A stretch of DNA of 64,000 nt from Streptomyces cyaneofuscatus (GCF_000718135.1 NZ_JOEM01000008.1:361488-425487), one strand, 5' to 3'; numbered from the stretch's first letter, positions 42,872 to 51,456 are shown. Numbers and translations are program-made. The notes: generated by a model from the letters alone, not told the origin.

Positions 42872-43705
42872 TCAGAGCGGCAGCGGGGTCCCCGGCGGCG
42901 GAGCGGCGGCGCACGCGGCGTCGAGCCGGATGCGGTGGGCCATCACGGCGTCCGGGTCGTCGATGAGGTCGACGCGGACCCCGGGCGTCTCCAGGACCGC
43001 CTGGTCGCCGATCTCCGGGGCGGGCACCCGTAGCAGGTGCAGGGGCGGCATGGCGGTCATGGCGTGCGGCGGGTGGTCCAGCGGCACCACCTGGACGGTG
43101 ATGTGCTGCTGCTCCATCGCCTCGGCCAGCGCCCGGCGCTGCCCGGCCATGGTCTCCGCGTCGCCCACCCGGGTGTGCAGGGCGGCGGCCGGGAGCAGGG
43201 CCCAGAGGGCCGTACCGCGCTCGCTCAGCCGGCGCCGGCGCTCCCTCAGCAGCTCCAGGCGGCGCTCACGGCGGGCGGGGGTGTCGTCGGGGTACCGGAT
43301 CCGGTACAGCGCGGAGGCGTAGGCGGAGGTGCGCAGCAGCTCGGGCACGAGGGCGGGGTGCCAGGTGCGCACCAGGCTGGCCGATGACTCGACCCCGATG
43401 ACGTCCTGCTGCCAGCTCTCCATGTCGTCCCGCCACTGGTGCCACCAGCCGGGCAGGTTCGCGGCTCCGAGCCCGGTGAGGATCGGCTCGGCGACGGCGG
43501 GCGGAGCCCCGTAGCGGCGCAGCAGCTCGGCGACCTGCCGGGCGTCGAGCCCGGTCTCGGCCCGCTCGATCCGCCGTACGGTCGCGGGGTGCGCGTCCAG
43601 CGCGTCGGCGGCGGCCCGGAGGGAGACGCCCGCCTGTTCCCGCAGGATCCGCAGCCGGGCGGCCAGGACGCGGTGCTGCACCGTGGGGCCGGAGCGGGGT
43701 CGCAT
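42872..43705 (-). CDS. XRE-family regulator with DUF5753 domain
   Basis: A 277-residue regulator of a type expanded in Streptomyces. The N-terminal HTH (LREQAGVSLRAAADALDAHPATVRR) is followed by the DUF5753 domain, with VPELLRTSAYASALYR and later VPLDHPPHAMT and the end VDLIDDPDAVMAHR. The gene is divergent from an anti-sigma-like ATPase gene, the common pairing for this family (often with DUF397, absent here). An 18-base inverted repeat between the starts is a probable operator. ATG 43705 follows GAGGT. Confidence 0.9.
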   Translation of the reverse strand: MRPRSGPTVQHRVLAARLRILREQAGVSLRAAADALDAHPATVRRIERAETGLDARQVAELLRRYGAPPAVAEPILTGLGAANLPGWWHQWRDDMESWQQDVIGVESSASLVRTWHPALVPELLRTSAYASALYRIRYPDDTPARRERRLELLRERRRRLSERGTALWALLPAAALHTRVGDAETMAGQRRALAEAMEQQHITVQVVPLDHPPHAMTAMPPLHLLRVPAPEIGDQAVLETPGVRVDLIDDPDAVMAHRIRLDAACAAAPPPGTPLPL

Positions 43706-43759
43706 GCTCGTACCTCGTTCGTCGAGCCCCGGGGCGGAGCCATGGACACTCTGTCGCTT

Positions 43760-43777
43760 GCAAAGTATGCACTTTGC
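43760..43777. promoter_or_regulatory. 18-bp inverted repeat between XRE and HATPase genes
   Basis: GCAAAGT and ACTTTGC flank ATGC, forming a perfect 7-base dyad. It lies in the 87-base divergent region, 55 bases from the XRE start and 16 from the HATPase start, where a repressor would block both promoters. Binding by the XRE/DUF5753 protein is inferred. Confidence 0.65.
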
Positions 43778-43792
43778 GCCGAGAGTACATAC

Positions 43793-44284
43793 ATGTCGGA
43801 AATAGTCAGTTGCGCGCAACGCGCTCCGGAAAACGGGGGAGTCAGAGGTGCACACAGCTGGTGGGTCCCCCGGTTGCCCGGGGGCGTTCCCGAAGCCCGT
43901 CACCGGGTGCAGGAGGCGATGCACGCGTGGGGAGAACCCGCGGAACGCATCGAGGCGGCGGCGCTGATAGTGACCGAACTGGTCACCAACGCCGTCCAGC
44001 ACACCAGCACCCGCCGGATCCGCTGCCGGCTTCTCCGCTCGGCCGAGGGGGTCCGTATCTGCGTGTGGAACCGCGGCCGGGCCCGTATACCGGCGCCGGC
44101 GTCCCCGGCTGATTCGGCGGGGCTGCCCGTCGAGGCGGCTCCACCGGCACACGGCCCCGACGGCGACGATTCACTCGACTGTCTGAGCGAGGACGGCCGG
44201 GGCCTCCTGCTCGTGGACGCGCTGGCGGCCCGCTGGGGCACGCGCGCGGCGCTGGCCGGCCGGCTCGTCTGGGCCGACGTCTGA
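43793..44284 (+). CDS. HATPase_c anti-sigma-factor-like ATP-binding protein
   Basis: A 163-residue GHKL-type ATPase. The N box AALIVTELVTNAVQHTS holds the Mg-binding Asn and the general-base Glu; GRGLLLVDALAARWG is the later glycine-rich box. An Ala/Pro-rich insert lies between them. It pairs divergently with the XRE regulator. The start at 43793 (MSEIVSC) is chosen with a weak GAGAG before it; an ATG at 43742 would place the operator inside the coding region. Confidence 0.8.
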   Translation: MSEIVSCAQRAPENGGVRGAHSWWVPRLPGGVPEARHRVQEAMHAWGEPAERIEAAALIVTELVTNAVQHTSTRRIRCRLLRSAEGVRICVWNRGRARIPAPASPADSAGLPVEAAPPAHGPDGDDSLDCLSEDGRGLLLVDALAARWGTRAALAGRLVWADV

Positions 44285-44325
44285 TGCTCCCCTCATGAGC
44301 AGGGGCCGGGACTCCCCCACCGACC

Positions 44326-44415
44326 ACTCCCCCGGACGATCAGCCTCCCCCAGGTGATCAGGTCTCTCCAGGCGAGAGAACCTCTCCGGACGATCAGGTC
44401 TCTCCAGGTGATCAG
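44326..44415. repeat. Five 18-bp tandem repeats at the rnhA 3' end
   Basis: Five contiguous 18-base units with consensus GTCTCTCCAGGTGATCAG start at 44326, 44344, 44362, 44380 and 44398. The last unit includes the rnhA stop codon (44412-44414). They fill the gap between the converging HATPase and rnhA genes. No dyad long enough for a terminator was seen in a single unit. Confidence 0.75.
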
Positions 44416-45119
44416 GCAGGGGCGGTACGGCACTCCGGGTGACCCCAGCCGTTCGGGTTCTTCGCGATCGGCTCCTTCGCCGCGTACGTCCTCCCGCAGT
44501 GACACCGCCCCGCGAACCGCGCCTTGATCGTGCCGTTGGACCGCCCGGCCCGGGACGCACCCTTCGCCCCCTTCGCCTCTCCCGCGCCGTCCCCCGTCTC
44601 CGTACGCCCCTTCGTGGCCCGGGTCTGGGCGGGTACGGGCAGCGCGGTCGCACCGTGCGCCGTACCCGCCGGGCGCTGCGCCACCGCCGCCTCGCTGGCG
44701 GCCTGGTCGGCGAGCGCGTTGAGCGGGTCGCCGTCCACCTGGTGGGCGGGCACATAGCGGAACGTCACCGTACGGGCGGTGAGCAGGGCGTCGATGCGGG
44801 TGACCAGCTCGCGGTTGGCGACCGGCTTGCCCGCCGAGGTCTTCCAGCCGTTGCGCTTCCAGCCGGGCAGCCACTTGGTCACGGCGTTCATCGCGTACTG
44901 CGAGTCCATCCGCACCTCGACACGGACCGCCGGGTCGGTGGACTCCAGCAGTTCGGCCAGGGCGGTGAGCTCGGCGACGTTGTTCGTCGCGGTGCCCAGC
45001 GGGCCCGCCTCCCAGCGCTGCGGGCTGCCCTGCGCGTCGGCGACGACCCAGGCCCAGGCAGCCGGTCCGGGATTTCCCTTGGACGCCCCGTCACACGCGG
45101 CGATGATGCTCTCGTTCAT
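44412..45119 (-). CDS. rnhA: Ribonuclease HI with C-terminal Cys-containing extension
   Basis: Type 1 ribonuclease H of 235 residues that cleaves the RNA strand of RNA-DNA hybrids. The catalytic carboxylates are Asp10 (ACDGASKGNPG), Glu50 (NNVAELTAL), Asp72 (MDSQYAM) and Asp138 (NALADQA). Beyond about residue 150 is an Ala/Lys-rich linker, then a Cys/His module (CHCGRTY...HPEC) that may bind zinc, and a short tail. The extension makes it longer than E. coli RNase HI (155 residues). ATG 45119 begins the conserved region. Its stop codon lies in a tandem repeat. Confidence 0.93.
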   Translation of the reverse strand: MNESIIAACDGASKGNPGPAAWAWVVADAQGSPQRWEAGPLGTATNNVAELTALAELLESTDPAVRVEVRMDSQYAMNAVTKWLPGWKRNGWKTSAGKPVANRELVTRIDALLTARTVTFRYVPAHQVDGDPLNALADQAASEAAVAQRPAGTAHGATALPVPAQTRATKGRTETGDGAGEAKGAKGASRAGRSNGTIKARFAGRCHCGRTYAAKEPIAKNPNGWGHPECRTAPA

Positions 45120-45216
45120 CCCCCGATCATGCCAGCCCGGCATGACCGCCCGGACCGGCGGCCGAGGCACCCTCACCCCACGGCGGAGTCCGTCTCAGGG
45201 AACGGCCGAGCCGGTC

Positions 45217-46011
45217 TCAGGGCACGATCGAGTCGACGTACCCGCCGTCGACCCGTACCGCCGCCCCGGTCGTCGCCGACGCCTGGGCGGAGCTGAGATA
45301 GACCACCAGGTTGGCGATCTCCTCGGGCTCGATGAGCCGCTGGAGCAGCGACTGCGGCCGGTGCAGCCGCATGAACTCGCGCTGCGCCTCCTCCCAGGGG
45401 AGCGCCTTGTCGACCAGCTCGTGGACGAAGTCCTCGACGCCGCCGGTATGGGTGGGGCCCGCGATCACGGAGTTCACGGTCACGCCCGTACCGGCCGCCT
45501 CCTTCGCGAAACCGCGGGAGACGGCGAGGAGCGCGGTCTTGGACATGCCGTAGTGGATCATCTCGGCAGGGATGACGATCGCGGAGTCGCTGGCGATGTT
45601 CAGCACCCGGCCCCACCCCTGGCCGGTCATCGGCGGCAGATAGTGGCGGATGAGGCGTACCGCGCTGAGCACGTTGGTGTCGAAGTACGTACGCCACTCC
45701 TCGTCGGTGATCTCCAGGGGCGGGCGGGAGCCGAAGATGCCGAGGTTGTTGACGAGGACGTCGATCTCCGGGACGGCCGCGTACAGCTCGGCGGCCCCCT
45801 CCTCCGTGGTCAGGTCGCAGGCCACGGTCGTGACGGCCGCCTCCGCCACCTCGGCGCGCAGCGACCGCGCCGCCCCGTCCAGCCGCTCCTGGCCGCGTCC
45901 GGTGAGGACGACCTCGGCGCCGGCCGCGGCCAGCCCGGTGGCGATGGCCAGGCCGATGCCCTGCGAGGAACCGGTCACCACCGCGTTCTTGCCCGTCAGA
46001 TCGATGCGCAC
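45217..46011 (-). CDS. Short-chain dehydrogenase/reductase
   Basis: Classical SDR, 264 residues. NAD(P) motif TGSSQGIG is at about 14-21; NNLG, the catalytic Ser in NIASDSA, and the pair Tyr/Lys in YGMSK are present, with a C-terminal VDGGYVDSIVP. Substrate and coenzyme preference cannot be told; the Arg after the second strand (LTGRGQERL) favours NADPH. It is divergent from an ABC exporter gene, and the shared region carries a SoxR-type site, so co-regulation by redox-active compounds is possible. Confidence 0.92.
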   Translation of the reverse strand: MRIDLTGKNAVVTGSSQGIGLAIATGLAAAGAEVVLTGRGQERLDGAARSLRAEVAEAAVTTVACDLTTEEGAAELYAAVPEIDVLVNNLGIFGSRPPLEITDEEWRTYFDTNVLSAVRLIRHYLPPMTGQGWGRVLNIASDSAIVIPAEMIHYGMSKTALLAVSRGFAKEAAGTGVTVNSVIAGPTHTGGVEDFVHELVDKALPWEEAQREFMRLHRPQSLLQRLIEPEEIANLVVYLSSAQASATTGAAVRVDGGYVDSIVP

Positions 46012-46110
46012 GCCACTTCTCCCCTTACTCGCTCTCTTCGCGGCCGCCTCTTCGCGGCCGCCTCTTCGTCCGGCCGGCGGCCGGCGCCCGGCGGAGTGCC
46101 GCGCGCCCTG

Positions 46111-46141
46111 TTGACCTCAACCAAACTTGAGGTCCTAGCGT
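46111..46141 (+). promoter_or_regulatory. SoxR-type promoter and operator upstream of the ABC exporter
   Basis: TTGACC (46111-46116) and TAGCGT (46136-46141) are 19 bases apart. GACCTCAA and TTGAGGTC form a perfect 8-base dyad (46113-46120 and 46127-46134) between them. The inner 18 bases CCTCAACCAAACTTGAGG differ little from the SoxR box CCTCAAGTTAACTTGAGG and keep its spacing. SoxR of S. coelicolor controls an ABC transporter gene (SCO7008), a good parallel. Another MerR-family protein could also use it. Confidence 0.75.
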
Positions 46142-46185
46142 TCTCAGCAGTCCGCACACCCAGGTCAGCAGAGTCGGAGCGCCCC

Positions 46186-48075
46186 ATGGACATGGAAGTC
46201 ACCGCATGGACATCACTGCACAGTGCGATGAACGCCGAGCAGGACCGGCGGCCCTTCTCCAAGGCGACGCTACGCCGCATCCTGGTCTTCGCCAGGCCGC
46301 ACAGGGCCCGCATCTACCGGTTCCTCCTGCTCAGCACCGTCACCGCGCTGCTCGCGGTGGCCACCCCGGTCCTCGCCGGGCGCGTCGTCGACGCCATCGT
46401 GCGGGGCGCGGACTCCGGGACGGTCACCAGGCTCGCCCTGCTGATCGCCCTGATCGCGGTCGCCGAGGCCGGGCTGGGACTGCTCACCCGGTGGCTGTCG
46501 GCCAACCTCGGTGAGGGGCTGATCCTCGATCTGCGGACCGCGGTCTTCGACCATGTGCAGAGGATGCCGGTCGCCTTCTTCACCCGCACCCGGACCGGCG
46601 CCCTGGTCAGCCGGCTCAACAACGACGTGATCGGCGCCCAGCGCGCGTTCAGCAACACGCTCTCCGGGGTGGTCTCCAACCTCGTCACCCTGCTGCTGAC
46701 GCTCGCCGTGATGCTCACGATCTCCTGGCAGATCACGCTGCTCTCGCTGGTCCTGCTCCCGGTGTTCGTCGTGCCGGCCCGCCGGATGGGGGCCAGGATG
46801 GCCGGACTCCAGCGGGAGGCGGCCAACCACAACGCCTCGATGGGCACCCAGATGACCGAGCGGTTCTCCGCTCCCGGCGCCACCCTCGTCAAGCTCTTCG
46901 GCCGCCCGTCGCTGGAGTCCGCCGAGTTCGCCGAGCGGGCCCGCCGGGTGCGGGACATCGGAGTCCGCTCCGCCATGGCCCAGTCCGCGTTCATCACCGC
47001 CCTCACCCTGGTCTCCGCCCTGGCGCTCGCCCTGGTCTACGGGCTCGGCGGCTACTACGCGCTGCGCGGCACACTGGAGCCCGGCGCCGTGGTCTCCCTC
47101 GCCCTGCTGCTGACCCGGCTGTACGCCCCGCTGACCGCGCTGGCCGGGGCCCGGGTCGAGGTGATGAGCGCGCTCGTCAGCTTCGAGCGGGTCTTCGAGG
47201 TGCTGGACCTGAAGCCGCTGATCGCCCAGAAGGCGGACGCCCGTCAGGTGCCGGAGGGTCAGGTCTCGGTCGAGTTCGAGAAGGTGTCCTTCGGCTACCC
47301 GTCCGCGGACAAGGTCTCCCTCGCCTCGCTGGAAGAGGTCGCGACGCTGGACAACCGGGGCGGCACCCCCGTCCTGCACGACGTGTCCTTCCGCGCCGAA
47401 CCCGGCCAGATGATCGCCCTGGTGGGCTCCTCGGGCGCGGGCAAGTCGACCATCGCGCAGCTGTTGCCGAGGCTCTACGACGCGGACGCCGGTTCCGTAC
47501 GGCTGAACGGGATCGACGTACGCGATCTGAGCGCCGACTCCATCCGCGACACGCTGGGCATGGTCACCCAGGACGGGCACCTCTTCCACGAGTCCGTGCG
47601 CGCCAATCTGCTGCTGGCCCGGCCCGACGCCTCCGAGGAGGACATCTGGGACGCCCTGCGCCGCTCCCAGCTGGAGGGGCTGATCGCCTCGCTGCCGGAG
47701 GGCCTGGACACCGTGGTCGGCGAGCGCGGGTACCGGCTCTCCGGGGGTGAGCGTCAGCGGCTCACCATCGCCCGGCTCCTGCTGGCCCGTCAGCGGGTCG
47801 TCATCCTGGACGAGGCGACCGCGCACCTGGACTCCACCTCCGAGGCCGCCGTCCAGGAGGCCCTGGCCGAGGCGCTGGAGGGGCGGACCGCCGTGGTGAT
47901 CGCGCACCGGCTCTCCACCGTACGGGCTGCCGATCAGATCCTGGTCGTCGAGGCGGGCCGGATCGTGGAGCGCGGCACCCACACCGAACTGCTCGCGGTC
48001 GGCGGGCGTTACGAGGAGCTGTACCGCACCCAGTTCGACCGGCCGTCGGCGGACGAGGCGCAGCCGGTCGGCTGA
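46186..48075 (+). CDS. ABC exporter (fused membrane and ATPase domains)
   Basis: A 629-residue half-transporter with six membrane helices (about 40-330) and a C-terminal ATPase domain. Walker A GSSGAGKST, signature LSGGERQR, VVILDEATAHLDS and the histidine in VIAHRLSTV are present. A short insert (SLASLEEVATLDNRGG) precedes the A-loop region. It should work as a homodimer exporting a small molecule or antibiotic. GGAG lies seven bases before the ATG at 46186. The promoter carries a SoxR-type box, so redox-active metabolites are plausible inducers and substrates. Confidence 0.92.
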   Translation: MDMEVTAWTSLHSAMNAEQDRRPFSKATLRRILVFARPHRARIYRFLLLSTVTALLAVATPVLAGRVVDAIVRGADSGTVTRLALLIALIAVAEAGLGLLTRWLSANLGEGLILDLRTAVFDHVQRMPVAFFTRTRTGALVSRLNNDVIGAQRAFSNTLSGVVSNLVTLLLTLAVMLTISWQITLLSLVLLPVFVVPARRMGARMAGLQREAANHNASMGTQMTERFSAPGATLVKLFGRPSLESAEFAERARRVRDIGVRSAMAQSAFITALTLVSALALALVYGLGGYYALRGTLEPGAVVSLALLLTRLYAPLTALAGARVEVMSALVSFERVFEVLDLKPLIAQKADARQVPEGQVSVEFEKVSFGYPSADKVSLASLEEVATLDNRGGTPVLHDVSFRAEPGQMIALVGSSGAGKSTIAQLLPRLYDADAGSVRLNGIDVRDLSADSIRDTLGMVTQDGHLFHESVRANLLLARPDASEEDIWDALRRSQLEGLIASLPEGLDTVVGERGYRLSGGERQRLTIARLLLARQRVVILDEATAHLDSTSEAAVQEALAEALEGRTAVVIAHRLSTVRAADQILVVEAGRIVERGTHTELLAVGGRYEELYRTQFDRPSADEAQPVG

Positions 48076-48092
48076 GCCGGGCCCGCCGTGCG

Positions 48093-48353
48093 TCAGCGGC
48101 GGACGAGGCGGAGACGTTCCGTGGTGCGCAGGCGCCGCAGGGCGTCCCCGCCGCAGCTGCGCCACTGCTTCGGCGAGACCCGGGGGCGGTTGGTGCCGTT
48201 GGTGACGAGCGCGTTCACCGAGGTCATCGGGTCCGCCGCCATGGACTTGGCGAGCAGCACACCGACCACCAGCGGCAGCAGCGTGACCGCGAGGGCGGTG
48301 CCTGCGGTGGTGACGTGCTGGATGTGGGGGCGGCGCTGCGCTGCGGAGTCCAT
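48093..48353 (-). CDS. Small membrane protein of unknown function
   Basis: An 86-residue frame with one clear membrane segment (about 16-38, AGTALAVTLLPLVVGVLLA), a short loop and a basic C-terminus ending RLRLVRR. I do not recognise a family. Codon bias is typical for a real gene, and no competing frame is better. The ATG at 48353 lacks a strong ribosome-binding site. Confidence 0.6.
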   Translation of the reverse strand: MDSAAQRRPHIQHVTTAGTALAVTLLPLVVGVLLAKSMAADPMTSVNALVTNGTNRPRVSPKQWRSCGGDALRRLRTTERLRLVRR

Positions 48354-48516
48354 GGCCCCATTCGAACAGCGGGCGGGGGGCGGAACATCGGGGCAGGTAC
48401 TCAGCGGGGAGCGCCGCGCATACTCAGGCGTGCGTACGGGGACGCTGGGGACGCGGCCCCGGACCGCGGGGCCACGGCCGCGGGGCGGCCGCCGGACCAC
48501 CGGAAGGACCACGCCG

Positions 48517-49206
48517 ATGAGCGAGCACCAGGGACAGCCGGCGGAGCGCCCGGACGGGGACCCGGCCGAAGACCGGGGCGCGGCCCATGGGCTCCCCGCC
48601 GCGACGGTGTTCGACGCGCTGGGCGCGGAGTACGAGCGGGCGTTCGCCGGTTCGGCCGCCCACCACGCCTCGCTGGACCGGCTGCTGGAGCACCTCGCGC
48701 CGGGCAGCCGGGTCCTGGACGTGGGCAGCGGGACGGGCGTCCCGACCGCGCGGCGGCTGGCCGCGGCCGGACACCGGGTGGTGGGCGTCGATGTCTCCCC
48801 GGTGATGACCGCCCTGGCGGCTCGGCAGGTGCCGGACGCCGAGTTCCGGTGCGCCGACATCCGGGAGCTGCCGTGGGCGGACGGGGAGTTCGACGCCGTC
48901 TGCGTCTACTTCTCGCTGCTGCAGATGTCACGCGGTGAGCAGGGCGGGCTGCTGGGCCGGCTGGCCCGGGCGGTGAAACCTGGGGGCCGTCTGGCGGTGG
49001 CCACCGTGCCGGTGGACGTGGCGGACGTGAGCGCCGTCTTCATGGGGCAACCGGTGGTGGTGTCGAGCTTCGGCGAGGAGGAGTTCGCCTCCGTGGTGGC
49101 CGGGGCGGGGTTCGCGGTGGAGGAGCGGCACAGCGTTCTGTTCACCCCGGACCACCCGGCGGGCGCACCCGAGCCGCACCTCTTCCTGCACGGCCGTCGC
49201 ATCTGA
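48517..49206 (+). CDS. SAM-dependent methyltransferase, class I
   Basis: A 229-residue cytoplasmic methyltransferase. Motif I VLDVGSGTGVPTA, acidic loop VVGVDVS, motif II FRCADIRELPWADGEFDAV and the post-motif VKPGGRLAVATVP match the Methyltransf_25/11 group. ATG 48517 follows GGAAGGA by a proper distance. Substrate is not apparent, and the gene appears monocistronic. Confidence 0.9.
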   Translation: MSEHQGQPAERPDGDPAEDRGAAHGLPAATVFDALGAEYERAFAGSAAHHASLDRLLEHLAPGSRVLDVGSGTGVPTARRLAAAGHRVVGVDVSPVMTALAARQVPDAEFRCADIRELPWADGEFDAVCVYFSLLQMSRGEQGGLLGRLARAVKPGGRLAVATVPVDVADVSAVFMGQPVVVSSFGEEEFASVVAGAGFAVEERHSVLFTPDHPAGAPEPHLFLHGRRI

Positions 49207-49506
49207 CGCCCCTGCCCCAAAGCCTTTCGCAATCACAAAGAACAAGCCGAATGAATGACAAGAATGGCGCATTCGCGTTCCTTCACAAGAAGGTAATGCG
49301 ATAGCAAAGTTCTGGTCTATATGCTGAGCTGTAGTCGTATCCGTCCGGACGCCGACCGCGCGTCCGGACGTGCCACATGTTCGGAAGAACACGAGGTGGA
49401 ACACACTTCCTTCTCCGAACATTCATACGGATTTAATCAGCGCATTCGTCAATATGACCCGACCACACCGCTCCCGGCTCCGCCGGATGCAGGAGGCAGG
49501 CCACCC
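49207..49506. other. AT-richer intergenic regulatory region
   Basis: Three hundred bases between the methyltransferase and a small ORF. It contains two AT-rich patches (about 49225-49325 and 49415-49460) and two copies of the palindrome CGTCCGGACG (49342-49351 and 49361-49370). GTTCGGA/TCCGAAC arms flank 49380-49420. No tRNA or known riboswitch is evident. It probably carries the promoter for the SulP locus. Confidence 0.4.
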
Positions 49507-49689
49507 ATGAAGTCCCTTGTCGCACCCGCCCGGACTTTCACCGAGCACGACACCGCGAACGCAAAGGAGGCCGGGCTCCCCACCTACGCCCGGCCCCCGA
49601 GACATTTCCGTGCGAGCCGCGGCGTAGTGCACCCCGGCTCGATCAGCGTTCACCGGCCGGAGAGCGGCCCGTCGTGCGGCCGCCTCTGA
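49507..49689 (+). CDS. Possible small ORF upstream of the SulP gene
   Basis: A 60-codon frame beginning ATG at 49507 after AGGAGG (10-base spacing) and ending TGA at 49687-49689. The product is basic, starts MKSLVAPARTF and has one Cys near its end (SCGRL). I recognise no family. It could be a leader for the transporter gene 76 bases downstream, or chance. Confidence 0.4.
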   Translation: MKSLVAPARTFTEHDTANAKEAGLPTYARPPRHFRASRGVVHPGSISVHRPESGPSCGRL

Positions 49690-49765
49690 CGGCTTCCCGC
49701 CCCCCACTCGTCCGCACCCCGGCCCCGCCCGGGCGCGGACCTCACCCTCAAGGGAATCGTCACCC

Positions 49766-51235
49766 GTGATCTCCGTGAAGGAACTCAAGAACCCCCACGT
49801 CGTACGACGTGACCTGCTGGCGTCACTCGTCGTCTTCCTGGTCGCCCTCCCCCTCTGCGTCGGCGTCGCCGTGGCCTCCGGCGTACCGGCCGAACTCGGC
49901 CTGGTCACCGGCATCGTCGGCGGCCTGGTCGTCGGCATGCTGCCGGGCAGCAAGCTCCAGGTCAGCGGACCCGCCGCCGGCCTCACCGTCCTGGTCTACG
50001 AGGCGGTCACGGAGTTCGGCCTCGCCACCCTCGGTCCGATCGTCCTCGCCGCCGGTCTGCTCCAGGTGGTGCTGGGCGTGGCGCGCTTCGGCCGCTGGTT
50101 CCGCGCCATCTCCGTCTCCGTGGTGCAGGGCATGCTCGCGGGCATCGGCCTGGTCATCGTGCTGGGCCAGCTGTACGCCATGGCCGACACCGAACAGCCG
50201 GGCACCGCCCTCGCCAAGCTGGCCGGGCTTCCCGGTCTCGCCGCCGAGATCGTCACGGACAACGAGGCCATGACCGCCTTCGGGCTCGGCGCCGGGACCG
50301 TCGCCGTCCTGCTGATCTGGCCGAAGCTCCCCGCGCGCGTACGGCTCGTGCCCGCGCCGCTCGCCGCGGTCGGCCTGGCCACCGCCGTCGCCACCCTCGC
50401 CGGGCTGCGGCCCCTGGTGGCCGATGTGAACGGGCTGCTGCACGCCATCGACCTGCCCGGTGCGGCGGAGTTCGGCAACCTGGCCAACGTGGCCGTCATC
50501 GGTACGGTCCTCGCCTTCGCCCTCATCGCCTCGGCCGAGAGCCTGTTCAGCGCAGCGGCCATCGACCGGATGCACGACGGCCCCCGTACCGACTACGACA
50601 AGGAGCTGGTCGCGCAGGGCGTCGGCAACACGATCTGCGGGGCGCTCGGCGCACTCCCGATGACCGCCGTCATCGTCCGCAGCGCGGCCAACGTCCAGGC
50701 CGGGGCCACGACCGCGCTCTCCCGGGTCGCCCACGGGCTGTGGCTGCTGCTCTTCGCGGCGCTGCTGCCCGCCGCCATCGGCATCATCCCGCTCGCCTCG
50801 CTCGCCGGGATCCTGGTGCACGCCGGATGCAAGCTGGTGCCCTTCAAGGAGTTCGGTCCGCTCTGGCGCGAACACCGTGGAGAGGCCGTGCTGTTGGCGG
50901 TCACCGCACTGGCCATCGTGGTGACCAACCTTTTCGAGGGTGTGGTGCTGGGTCTGCTGCTGGCCGTGGTCAAGTCGGCCTGGGAGACCTCCCACGTACA
51001 GCTCTCCACCCGCCAGCTCACCGGCGGCCGGGTCGTGGTGACCCTCACCGGCAACGCGACCTTCCTCCGACTGCCCCGCATCCTGGAGCAGTTGGAGAAG
51101 CTGCCGCAGGATCAGCCCATAGAGCTGGACCTCAGCGGCCTGCGCCATCTCGACCACGCCTGCCGGGTGGCGCTGGAGAACTGGGCGCGCCGGCACAACG
51201 ACGCGGAGACCGACCCGGTGACGATCCGCCGGTAG
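49766..51235 (+). CDS. SulP-family anion transporter with STAS domain
   Basis: A 489-residue membrane transporter of the SLC26/SulP class with about 12 hydrophobic segments. It has the conserved pattern VSGPAAGLTVLVY near residue 70 and a later ESLFSAAAIDRMHD and LGALPMTAVIVRSAAN typical of the group. Residues about 410-489 form a short STAS domain (VVVTLTGNATFL, ELDLSGLRHLDHACRVAL). SulP members carry sulphate, bicarbonate or other anions. The downstream beta-carbonic anhydrase favours bicarbonate, although a terminator separates them. GTG/ATG choice: ATG at 49766, with no strong ribosome site (AAGGGA is 14 bases away). Confidence 0.9.
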   Translation: MISVKELKNPHVVRRDLLASLVVFLVALPLCVGVAVASGVPAELGLVTGIVGGLVVGMLPGSKLQVSGPAAGLTVLVYEAVTEFGLATLGPIVLAAGLLQVVLGVARFGRWFRAISVSVVQGMLAGIGLVIVLGQLYAMADTEQPGTALAKLAGLPGLAAEIVTDNEAMTAFGLGAGTVAVLLIWPKLPARVRLVPAPLAAVGLATAVATLAGLRPLVADVNGLLHAIDLPGAAEFGNLANVAVIGTVLAFALIASAESLFSAAAIDRMHDGPRTDYDKELVAQGVGNTICGALGALPMTAVIVRSAANVQAGATTALSRVAHGLWLLLFAALLPAAIGIIPLASLAGILVHAGCKLVPFKEFGPLWREHRGEAVLLAVTALAIVVTNLFEGVVLGLLLAVVKSAWETSHVQLSTRQLTGGRVVVTLTGNATFLRLPRILEQLEKLPQDQPIELDLSGLRHLDHACRVALENWARRHNDAETDPVTIRR

Positions 51236-51282
51236 CCGGGTCCGCCGGGAGAAGGCCGGCCCGTCCTGCCCTCCGACGGGAA

Positions 51283-51322
51283 CCTGCTTCTGGTGGGACC
51301 GCTCCGCCCCACCAGAAGCAGG
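51283..51322. terminator. Strong hairpin terminator after the SulP gene
   Basis: CCTGCTTCTGGTGGG (51283-51297) and CCCACCAGAAGCAGG (51308-51322) form a perfect 15-base stem with a 10-base loop, 48 bases after the SulP stop. Confidence 0.9.
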
Positions 51323-51456
51323 ACCGGAACGTTTGTGCGAAATGGAACAATGCGGGCACATTGCGGTCTCATGGCGGGCCCGGCGACGGGCTTCCGCCCC
51401 GCCCGCGGGGCTGCGTAGGTTCGGGGCTCCCCCCGCGCCGAGCACCTGGAGCAGCC

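Noticed and set aside
44326..44415. Transposon end or attachment site
   Set aside because: Direct repeats only, with no integrase, tRNA or target duplication nearby.
49321..49506. Extension of the small ORF at 49507 back to ATG 49321
   Set aside because: The region is AT-rich, lacks coding bias and has no ribosome site; the ATG at 49507 follows AGGAGG.
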